Shown: piece after piece, positions 1 through 5,620 of the stretch
How the letters are laid out: every line of letters begins with the position of its first letter
How positions within the stretch are numbered: the first letter of the stretch is position 1
Source: Deltaproteobacteria bacterium
GTDB lineage: Bacteria > Desulfobacterota_B > Binatia > UBA9968
Assembly (NCBI GenBank): GCA_005879255.1
Contig: VBKY01000115.1
Location: 3,123-13,137 of the forward strand
Direction: 5' to 3'
DNA length: 10,015 bases
Notes under the pieces: generated by a model
Seen by the model: the letters and a program-made list of their open reading frames with translations, nothing else
What the model was told of the DNA's origin: nothing
Database searches by the model: none
Program-made: the position numbers and the translations under genes

Positions 1-1234
1 TAGTTCAACGAGCGCAGAAACAGCACACTGCCGACGGCGACTCCCATGGCGTTGGCAATGTTGGCCGCCGTCAGAGATAACCCGCTGACCGCGCCGACGT
101 ATCGTGGCTCGACCGCATTGAACATACCGCTCAGGTTAGGTGACTGAAAAAATGCCCAGCCCAGTCCCAACAACATGAGCGGCATCATCACGGCGATTTG
201 GCTGCTCGCCGATCCTAGTCCTGAGAAACCAATCATGCTGATCGTGGTCAATATCGAGCCGATGGTACAAAGCATCCTCGATCCGAGCCGATCCGCGAGC
301 CAGCCGCCGACGGGAGCAAGAATTACGATCACCAGCGAAAAGAAAATGATCGTCAAGCCGACATGGGTCGGCGTGAAGTGCAAAATGCCCTGCAAGTAAA
401 ACGGTAAAAGAAAAAACGTCGAGCTGTGAGACAGCGCAACAAAAAAGTGGCTCAACACCGCCGCCGTTAGCAGGCGCACTTTAAATAACGAAAGGTCGAG
501 TAACGGCTCCGGATCCTTGCGCTCGAAGTGAAGCAGCAGAGCAAAAAAGAGGCCGGATAGAGCTACCGTGCCGAGCGAAACCATGCCGAAACCGGACTTG
601 GCGATCTGCTGAAAACCAACGACCAACGACACCACCGTCAGAAGTAAGGCAATCATGCCGATGGGATCGATCGAATAATCCCGCCTCTCGGTCACTGTCT
701 CCGGCAAAATCTTCCACGCCATGGTCGCGGCCGCGACGGCGACCGGAAAGTTCATGTAAAAAATCCAGCGCCAGCCCACCGTATCGACGGAGAAAACCAC
801 CCACCGACGGTCCTGTGATGTATCCCAGATGAAACGACATCGACATCATACCGAGAGCACGCCCCCTGCCCTCGTGAGCGTAGAGCGCCGAGGCGATGGC
901 GCGCCCATTAGCCAAAACCAAGGCGCCGCCAATCGCTTCGACGACCCGGAATAAGATGATTTGCCATAGCTGCAAGCTCAAGCCACAAAGTGCTGAGCCA
1001 ACTCCCAAAAGACTTGTCGCCCAAGCGGGCCATGCTCAAAACTAGGCCGACGATCGTCAGCTGGTACGCCAGCGGAATCCATTGGACGACGGCCATCGAG
1101 GCGTCAAAATAAACCGAGAGCGTCGGCAGCGCGACATTGACGGACCGCGAGTCCAGTGCGCTCATGAATTGGCCGAGGCAAACGTTGAGCAAGGCGAGGC
1201 GTTGAAGTCTAGGAGTGAGAACCGGTTGTATCAT
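1..1234 (-). pseudogene. DHA2-type MFS drug exporter, broken by two frame disruptions and cut by the left edge
   Basis: This is a proton-driven multidrug efflux permease of the inner membrane in the EmrB/QacA (14-TM) class, read on the minus strand. Three consecutive frames join into one protein. Segment A (1234 to about 1013) carries the family signature LDSRSVNVALP and TM1-TM2 up to ARLGDK. Segment B (about 1010 to 790) runs LGVGSALCGL through GYITGPSVGGFL. Segment C (788 to 1) begins VDTVGWRWIFYMNFP and stays open for about 262 codons to the edge, with PFYLQGILHFTPTHVG and GGWLADRLGS typical of later helices. The A/B junction lacks the expected FGRKR of loop motif A, so roughly 17-20 nt appear deleted there; the B/C junction looks like one extra base near 789. 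The ATG at 1234 is preferred to the TTG at 1246; neither has a clear ribosome binding site. Identity as MFS is secure. Inactivation is likely, but assembly error cannot be excluded for the second break. Confidence 0.85.
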
Positions 1235-1307
1235 CAGTCGAATCAATGCGCATCTGTGTCGTAAAACTAAAGTTCGTTGAGAAGTCGTTCATCGCACTAC
1301 CCTCTCG

Positions 1308-1355
1308 CCGGTGAAAACCGGTATCCAGTAGGGGCGGGTTCAAACCCGTCTCTAC
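1308..1355. repeat. Two adjacent palindromic repeat units
   Basis: The first unit is a 5-bp stem closing a GAAA loop (ccggt-gaaa-accgg, 1308-1321), followed by tatccagt. That layout mirrors the widespread cccgcgaaagcggg-aatccag repeat of many proteobacteria. The second unit (1328-1355) has 13-nt arms, gtaggggcgggtt and aacccgtctctac, around 2 nt; 11 pairs are Watson-Crick and 2 are G-T. It resembles a GTAGGGGCGGGTTT-type dispersed palindrome often seen in environmental genomes. Only one copy of each lies here, so the repeat status is by resemblance. Confidence 0.5.
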
Positions 1356-1395
1356 ATCTCAAGGACAAACAACGACTTTTCACAGGGTCTGTCAC

Positions 1396-1424
1396 TCGGG
1401 ATGACGCCAAAGTCGTCATCCCGA
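1396..1424. repeat. Perfect 11-bp inverted repeat (dispersed-repeat type)
   Basis: The arms tcgggatgacg (1396-1406) and cgtcatcccga (1414-1424) pair perfectly around a 7-nt loop. The following gaacatcgttagggatct resembles the tail of the gtcattccgaac-type repeat common in bacterial intergenic DNA. There is no T-run on either side, so it is a poor intrinsic terminator. Confidence 0.5.
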
Positions 1425-1446
1425 ACATCGTTAGGGATCTTCTCGC

Positions 1447-1475
1447 TTGACGAGACTTATCCACTTGGATAGCGT
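1447..1475 (+). promoter_or_regulatory. Possible sigma70-like promoter for the nitrilase gene
   Basis: TTGACG (1447-1452) matches the -35 consensus in 5 of 6 positions. After exactly 17 nt comes TAGCGT (1470-1475), a weak -10 with 3 of 6 matches. It points toward the nitrilase start about 58 nt downstream. The weak -10 keeps this tentative. Confidence 0.3.
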
Positions 1476-1533
1476 GACTTAAGAATTTATTCCACTGGTC
1501 GAGACGATAACGCCGCTACGAACATTAACAAAA

Positions 1534-2349
1534 ATGAGCAAAATCGCGGTCGCACAAATCCAGTCCTCCACCGTCAAAGAGGAAAATCTTCGCACTGCGC
1601 TAGCGTTGATCAAAGAAGCAAAAAATCAAGCGGCAGAAATAATCGCTTTTCCGGAATTTTTGATGGCTTTTTCACCGGCAAGCCAGAGCGCCGAAGAACT
1701 GAGCGAACTCGCCGAATCTGTCGACGGCCTATTTATTACCTCGTTGCGTGAGGCTGCCAAAGCCGCCGGCATCAGCGTCATCGCCACGATCTACGAAATC
1801 TGCTCGGTGCCCAATCGAGTTTATGATTCTGCGGTGTGGATCGACGCCACGGGACAAGTCGTGTCAGTTTACCGCAAGCTTCATCTTTACGACGCCTTTG
1901 GCTTCAAGGAATCCGACAAGTTTCATCCCGGCGACGACATCGCACAGCCGGTGAAATCAGGCGAGAAGTGTTTTGGCATGATGATTTGCTACGATTTGCG
2001 CTTTCCGGAAATGGCGCGAGTGCTGACCCTCGCCGGGGCTAACGTGATCGTCGCGCCTTCAGGCTGGGTTCAAGGGGACCTCAAAATGGAACACTGGCAG
2101 ACGATGATTAAAGCCAGGGCCATTGAAAACGGTTGCTATCTCCTCGCGCCGGCCCAAGTCGGTAATATCTACATCGGCCACAGCATGGTCGTCGACCCAC
2201 TCGGCCGCACGATTGTTGATCTGAACGAAAAAGAAGGGTTCGAAATTGTAAACTTGGATTTAAAACTCGTAACTGAGACTCGCGAAAAGCTACCACTGCT
2301 AAAAAACCGTCGCACCGACGTGTATGCCCGAAATCCACTCACTAAGTAG
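1534..2349 (+). CDS. Carbon-nitrogen hydrolase, nitrilase superfamily (Nit/omega-amidase-like amidase)
   Basis: This is a predicted cytoplasmic amidase that hydrolyses a C-N bond of an amide through a cysteine thioester intermediate. The 271-aa protein is a complete single-domain family member. The full catalytic triad is visible: E41 in the FPEF motif, K115 in YRKLHLYD, and C152 in ICYDLRFPEMAR. The KLHLYD and CYDLRFPE motifs are those of the Nit1/Nit2 (deaminated glutathione amidase and omega-amidase) branch rather than true aromatic nitrilases. No signal peptide is present. The ATG is the first in frame but has no Shine-Dalgarno sequence; the leader is A-rich (acattaacaaaa). It lies 377 bp upstream of the Rieske gene and is probably a separate transcript. 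It could remove an amide from a catabolic intermediate or serve metabolite repair; the substrate is not readable. The family call is firm. Confidence 0.93.
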   Translation: MSKIAVAQIQSSTVKEENLRTALALIKEAKNQAAEIIAFPEFLMAFSPASQSAEELSELAESVDGLFITSLREAAKAAGISVIATIYEICSVPNRVYDSAVWIDATGQVVSVYRKLHLYDAFGFKESDKFHPGDDIAQPVKSGEKCFGMMICYDLRFPEMARVLTLAGANVIVAPSGWVQGDLKMEHWQTMIKARAIENGCYLLAPAQVGNIYIGHSMVVDPLGRTIVDLNEKEGFEIVNLDLKLVTETREKLPLLKNRRTDVYARNPLTK

Positions 2350-2478
2350 TCTGCGTAGATCTTGCACGAAAGGCATGAACTGCGCGAAGGATCCGGATGG
2401 TTCACCGCCGAGACGCTGAGGTCGCTTCCTTAGACTAAGCTCAGGATACGCGACGACGAACAATTCCGCTCGTGGTGA

Positions 2479-2537
2479 TTCCTCGACGGGCGCGGAACTG
2501 AAGGCCGTCGAGGAAGCCTGCCATGAGGCTTCTCGAA
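2479..2537. repeat. Overlapping inverted repeats
   Basis: TTCCTCGACGG (2479-2489) pairs perfectly with CCGTCGAGGAA (2505-2515). The right arm also begins a second hairpin: gaagcct (2513-2519) pairs with aggcttc (2526-2532) around gccatg, and this extends with one bulge to tcgag/ctcga. The two structures are mutually exclusive. This fits a degenerate mobile palindrome; a regulatory switch is possible but unsupported. Confidence 0.45.
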
Positions 2538-2640
2538 CGGTTGAACCATGTGTACTCCTCTGCGGTGAATCCCACTTTGCTCTCTTTGCCGCTCGCATTA
2601 CGCCTTATCCCCACTCCTTACGCCTACCGATCACCTTAAG

Positions 2641-2672
2641 TTGACACTTCGCCAGAATTTCGCGTAGTGTCA
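2641..2672 (+). promoter_or_regulatory. Candidate promoter with overlapping TGACACT/AGTGTCA operator
   Basis: A perfect -35 hexamer TTGACA (2641-2646) is followed, after 18 nt, by a weak TAGTGT (2665-2670). The 7-bp inverted repeat TGACACT (2642-2648) and AGTGTCA (2666-2672), spaced by 17 nt, overlaps both hexamers. Such an arrangement would suit a dimeric repressor controlling the Rieske-VOC operon, whose first start is at 2727. No regulator gene is in the window, so this is inference from symmetry. Confidence 0.35.
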
Positions 2673-2726
2673 CGGCAATGGCCAAGCGCCAACTTCACCA
2701 CCTATTCTGAGGAAAGGAGCTGATCC

Positions 2727-3905
2727 ATGCTCACTCAAGAAGAAAACGAACTGCTCACCCATGTCGGGCCTGGGACTCCGGCGGGCCAACTGCTCAGACG
2801 CTATTGGCACGTTGTCGCCGCCGCCGGGGAGCTCAGCGACGCCAAGCCGAAAAAGCGAGTCAGAATACTTGGCGAAGACTTGGTGCTATACCGCGATCGG
2901 AGTGGTACGTATGGTCTTGTCCGCGAGCGCTGTTCGCATCGCGGCGCGTCTCTTTATTATGGCTTCGTCGAGGACGACGGCATCCGCTGTCCCTACCACG
3001 GGTGGAAGTACGACGCCTGCGGCAAATGCATCGAGCAGCCATTCGAAAATCCCGAGGCCGGGTACAAAGACAAAATCCAGCATCCCGCCTACCCCGTGGT
3101 TAAGCTCAGCGGGCTGCTGTTCGCTTACATGGGACCGCCTGAAAAGAAACCCAATTTGCCGAAATGGGACATTTTGGTCCGGCAAGATGGCGTCAAGAAA
3201 GTCGATATCTGCGAAGTGCTGCAGTGCAATTGGCTTCAGGCCATGGAGAACTCGGCCGATCCCACGCATACTTACTATCTTCATTCTCATACACTGAAGC
3301 TAAAGGGCGCTAAGGATTTCGTCCCGTTTCACTATCAAACGCTCAGCAAAATCGATTTTGAGCTGGTAATTGAGCCGAACTGGGCCGGCATCCAGAAACA
3401 GCGCGTCTTCGCCGGCGACGAGGTTGCCGTGGAAGCGCCCCACCCGCTGATTTTTCCCAACATCCTTTTTGTCCCCGTCCGTAGCGGCTATGCCTTGCAC
3501 TTCCGGACGCCGATCAACGATCTTAATACCCAGGTCTATCAATTCCGCTTCAGTCCGACCAAAGACGGCAGTATTCCGGAACAGCCGAAAGATCCTTCCA
3601 TCGAATACGTCGGCACCAAAAACGCCGACGGTGAATTTCACCTGGATAATTTTGCCAGCCAGGATCACATGGCTTGGGAAACCCAGGGTCCCATCGCCGA
3701 CCGCGCCATAGAACACTTGGGCGAAGGCGACCGCGGCGTCATCATGTTTCGCAAACTTCTGCGCGATCAGATCCAGGCGGTGCAAAACGGCCAAGATCCC
3801 GCCGGCACCAGCATGGACCCGACAAAAGATGAAATGATCCAACTCATTCATGAAGGCTATTCGGCGTTCTCCTTCGCCGCGGCCCAGGAGCAACGCGAAG
3901 CGTAG
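2727..3905 (+). CDS. Rieske non-heme iron aromatic oxygenase, alpha subunit (phthalate 4,5-dioxygenase/LigXa-like)
   Basis: This is the oxygenase component of a ring-hydroxylating or O-demethylating system that uses O2 and electrons from a reductase. The 392-aa length fits the homomeric phthalate-dioxygenase class. The N-terminal Rieske domain has C69-x-H71 (CSHRG) and C88-x-x-H91 (CPYHGW), which bind [2Fe-2S]. The catalytic domain has the mononuclear iron site H181 and H186 (ADPTHTYYLH), with D313 in SQDHMAWETQGP as the probable third ligand and D178 as the electron-bridging aspartate. The opening EENELLTHVGPGTPAGQLLRRYW is the usual N-terminus of this branch. A strong Shine-Dalgarno (GGAAAGGAG, 7 nt before ATG) fixes the start. 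The VOC gene follows after 81 bp, probably in the same operon. No ferredoxin or reductase gene is nearby. Substrate is probably an aromatic carboxylate or methoxy-aromatic, by family only. Confidence 0.95.
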   Translation: MLTQEENELLTHVGPGTPAGQLLRRYWHVVAAAGELSDAKPKKRVRILGEDLVLYRDRSGTYGLVRERCSHRGASLYYGFVEDDGIRCPYHGWKYDACGKCIEQPFENPEAGYKDKIQHPAYPVVKLSGLLFAYMGPPEKKPNLPKWDILVRQDGVKKVDICEVLQCNWLQAMENSADPTHTYYLHSHTLKLKGAKDFVPFHYQTLSKIDFELVIEPNWAGIQKQRVFAGDEVAVEAPHPLIFPNILFVPVRSGYALHFRTPINDLNTQVYQFRFSPTKDGSIPEQPKDPSIEYVGTKNADGEFHLDNFASQDHMAWETQGPIADRAIEHLGEGDRGVIMFRKLLRDQIQAVQNGQDPAGTSMDPTKDEMIQLIHEGYSAFSFAAAQEQREA

Positions 3906-3921
3906 AGTTAGCAATGTAGAC

Positions 3922-3985
3922 ACGGTTTACGGGTTGCGGCCCGTCTGAATTTGGTCGAACCGTTTGCACTGAAAGGAGTCCTTTC
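3922..3985 (+). promoter_or_regulatory. Structured intercistronic leader with palindromic ribosome binding site
   Basis: Nested inverted repeats occupy the Rieske-VOC gap: ACGGTT (3922-3927) with AACCGT (3958-3963), enclosing ACGGG (3929-3933) with CCCGT (3940-3944). The Shine-Dalgarno GGAG (3975-3978) sits in the 15-bp palindrome gaaagga-g-tcctttc (3971-3985). A gaaag/ctttc stem would hold the GGAG in its loop, 8 nt before the ATG at 3987. This decides the start; any role in translation control is speculative. Confidence 0.4.
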
Positions 3986-3986
3986 G

Positions 3987-5063
3987 ATGAATAACTTAGA
4001 ACCCCGCGGCGCGGTTCACTGGATCGATCACTTTGTGGTCGGAACGAACGACATGGTCGCGTGGGCAGACTGGGCAGTGAATGCCACGGGCATTACTCGA
4101 AGACCGCTCATCGGTCTTACAACGCAGGCGCGGAAAAGAAATATTAAGATCACGTGCTTCCTGTGGTGGGAGGGCGGCTCCTGCCGCATCGGCGCGTTCC
4201 TTCAGCCCGAAGTGTATCCACCGGCCAAAGCTCTCGGAGAGGATCTGCCGCGTTGCGGCTTTTACGTCCGGCCCCAAGACATCGACATGCACTTGCGAAG
4301 GATCGATCAGTACAAAATACCGCACACGGACCCGGTCAAGACAGCCGGCGAGGGCGAAGAAGGCACGGTCATCTATTTCGCCGATCCCGACGGCAATCAA
4401 TATGAGTTCTGGGCTCCACTGCACATGCCCGAAGGCGCCATGGAAATCTGCACCTCGGAAAAAGTCGGCCGCATCAGCCACGCAGTTTACGGCTCGCGCG
4501 ATCTAGCCAGAACCGCGGCCTTCTTCGAAAAATATTGCGATATCCAACCGGAGCAGAATTCTAAGACCGCCGAAGGCACGCTCGTCCTGCGCCTCCGAGC
4601 AGGCGCCCGGCTCGTCTACAAATTAGTCGACCAAGTCGACGAACGCGTCGCCGGCCACGGACCCTGGTGGGACATGCACACCGCACTAACGGTTCGCGAA
4701 GAGGAGTTCCTTCCCAACTACCGCCGCATGTGGGACGGACTTCCCGAGGAAAACAACGAGAAGGCAAAGCGGAACGCCTCCCTAGCGGAGCAAGACGCGC
4801 TTCCAGCTCGCACCGGTCTGCATCGCAGCCCCGTCGGCCTCAAATGGAAAGAGATCTGTGATCGCGGCGACGAGTTCTACGACTGGGATTGCCACGCGTT
4901 TCACTTCATGGGCGGAAAACCGCTGAAAAACGACGGCTCGCTTTCGTTGTACAAGGCCATAGAACAGGAAGAATATTTGCTGAAACTCGCAGAGTCTCTG
5001 CAGAAGGCCGCTCAACCAGGGTTAATGAAAGGGCTGGGTAGCGAAAATCCTTTCAAGGTCTAA
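3987..5063 (+). CDS. Two-module VOC metalloenzyme (glyoxalase/extradiol dioxygenase superfamily)
   Basis: The vicinal oxygen chelate fold binds a divalent metal and catalyses ring cleavage, isomerisation or related chemistry. The 358-aa protein has two beta-alpha-beta-beta-beta modules. Module 1 (about 12-145) starts with WIDHFVVGTND, giving H15, and ends with FADPDGNQYEFWAP, giving E140. Module 2 (about 162-310) starts with RISHAVYGSRD, giving H165, and ends with YDWDCHAFHFMGG, where H306 aligns with the usual glutamate. An insert of about 60 residues (235-295), lysine- and glutamate-rich, interrupts module 2. The ATG at 3987 is chosen because GGAG lies 8 nt before it; the in-frame TTG at 3951 lacks one. 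It lies 81 bp after the Rieske gene, which suggests it acts on the oxygenase product, perhaps as a type I extradiol-like dioxygenase. The fold is firm; the reaction is inference. Confidence 0.88.
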   Translation: MNNLEPRGAVHWIDHFVVGTNDMVAWADWAVNATGITRRPLIGLTTQARKRNIKITCFLWWEGGSCRIGAFLQPEVYPPAKALGEDLPRCGFYVRPQDIDMHLRRIDQYKIPHTDPVKTAGEGEEGTVIYFADPDGNQYEFWAPLHMPEGAMEICTSEKVGRISHAVYGSRDLARTAAFFEKYCDIQPEQNSKTAEGTLVLRLRAGARLVYKLVDQVDERVAGHGPWWDMHTALTVREEEFLPNYRRMWDGLPEENNEKAKRNASLAEQDALPARTGLHRSPVGLKWKEICDRGDEFYDWDCHAFHFMGGKPLKNDGSLSLYKAIEQEEYLLKLAESLQKAAQPGLMKGLGSENPFKV

Positions 5064-5068
5064 AAGAA

Positions 5069-5096
5069 GAATGATGCCCCAGCTTGGGCATCATTC
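5069..5096. terminator. Strong 11-bp hairpin after the VOC gene, possible terminator
   Basis: Arms gaatgatgccc (5069-5079) and gggcatcattc (5086-5096) pair perfectly around cagctt, starting 5 nt after the VOC stop codon. On the plus strand the stem is followed by caaaac, not a T-run, so termination there would be imperfect. On the minus strand it is followed by the T-rich ttcttttaga. It probably ends the Rieske-VOC transcript or protects its 3' end. Confidence 0.5.
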
Positions 5097-5171
5097 CAAA
5101 ACATGGTTAGCAAGTGTGACACGTTGGTCTTCTCGTTGGCTTCGACGATAAACAGCCACTTTCGCGTCTGA

Positions 5172-5339
5172 CTCTCTGCTCTTGCCCTTGTGATAAACAT
5201 TTGTTCCTGTGTCAGCGACGACGCCTCCCCCTTGATGCCGGAAGAGTTGGCGAAAGTTATCCGGGAAATGCCCCGTGATCCCGAGGTCCTTGAAATGCTG
5301 AAGAAGTTTTCCGGAGTCGACCCGCTACCTTCGCGCTAA
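5172..5339 (+). pseudogene. Gene remnant: C-terminal tail of an unidentified protein
   Basis: An open stretch of 55 codons ends in TAA at 5337. Its last part, from the ATG at 5235 (MPEELAKVIREMPRDPEV then LEMLKKFSGVDPLPSR), has convincing protein character: an amphipathic charged helix and a proline-rich tail. That style is reminiscent of the C-terminus of periplasmic solute receptors of the tripartite tricarboxylate type, but I cannot confirm the family. No Shine-Dalgarno precedes the ATG and no upstream domain is present, so it is best read as the 3' relic of a deleted gene. A 34-aa small protein starting at 5235 is the alternative. Confidence 0.4.
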
Positions 5340-5535
5340 GAAAATCGGAATAGAAAAATGCCCTGAGCCGCAGATTGCCCGCAGGATTGATCTGAAGCGA
5401 TGTCCTAAGCGCCCGTCCCCATTCGTTCACTCATTCAAGCCTTGCACTGACTTGTTGCCCGATGAATGCTGGTGCGCCATTCGCTCATACAGCCTGGCCC
5501 TATTTCCGAGGGGGAAGAATCCAGACGGAAAATTC

Positions 5536-5563
5536 CTGGGACAATTGTGCCAGACTTTATAAT
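5536..5563 (+). promoter_or_regulatory. Promoter with consensus -10 and upstream palindrome for the amidohydrolase operon
   Basis: A perfect TATAAT (5558-5563) lies 57 nt before the amidohydrolase ATG. The -35 region has no good consensus; instead it holds an 18-bp palindrome, CTGGGACAATTGTGCCAG (5536-5553), with 8 of 9 pairs matched (the G5540/G5549 pair fails). A poor -35 replaced by a dyad suggests control by an activator or repressor dimer. Downstream, AATCTTC (5561-5567) and GAAGATT (5595-5601) could form a leader hairpin. Confidence 0.5.
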
Positions 5564-5620
5564 CTTCAATAGTTGTGAGACAAAGTGAGAATTCGAAGAT
5601 TGAAATAGGAGACAAAGAAC

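Larger units (their letters stand above)
1247..1533. other. Palindrome-rich intergenic region
   Basis: This 287-bp gap separates the divergent MFS remnant and nitrilase gene. No convincing coding sequence is seen. It holds three hairpins (1308-1321, 1328-1355, 1396-1424), plus a possible promoter at 1447-1475. The words gagaagtcgtt (near 1280) and aacgacttttc (near 1371) form an outer, nearly complementary pair around the first two hairpins. The tight packing of palindromes suggests insertion of small dispersed repeats. Confidence 0.6.
2350..2726. other. Non-coding gap with degenerate inverted repeats
   Basis: This 377-bp gap lies between the nitrilase and Rieske genes. The minus-strand frame open across it (2299-2598) shows no protein-like composition. 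Stretches such as gctcaggatacgcgacgacg, cgctcgtggtga and ctcgaacggttgaaccatg look like worn copies of the cgttcgtggtgagcttgtcgaa family of intergenic repeats. The inverted repeat cluster at 2479-2537 and a candidate promoter at 2641-2672 are listed separately. No clear terminator follows the nitrilase gene. Confidence 0.55.
5064..5620. other. 557-bp non-coding region between operons
   Basis: After the hairpin comes a remnant coding stretch (5172-5339), then about 200 bp without recognisable content, then a promoter and palindrome (5536-5563) and the leader of the amidohydrolase gene. The plus frame 5302-5563 is open but has no start codon and ends inside the -10 box. Two minus-strand frames (5427-5644) have no protein-like motifs. 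I see no RNA gene. Confidence 0.6.

Noticed and set aside
1308..1424. CRISPR-like array, because several palindromes occur close together
   Set aside because: The units differ from each other in sequence and spacing, and there are no repeated direct units or spacers.
2299..2598. Minus-strand 99-codon frame across the nitrilase-Rieske gap
   Set aside because: It overlaps the nitrilase 3' end antisense, and its sequence follows degenerate inverted repeats rather than a protein family.
3300..3923. Minus-strand 207-codon frame opposite the Rieske gene
   Set aside because: It is an antisense shadow; the plus strand carries an intact Rieske oxygenase catalytic domain with all ligands.
5302..5563. 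Plus-strand open frame of about 87 codons upstream of the amidohydrolase
   Set aside because: It has no ATG, GTG or TTG start with a ribosome binding site, its composition is not protein-like, and it ends inside the TATAAT box.
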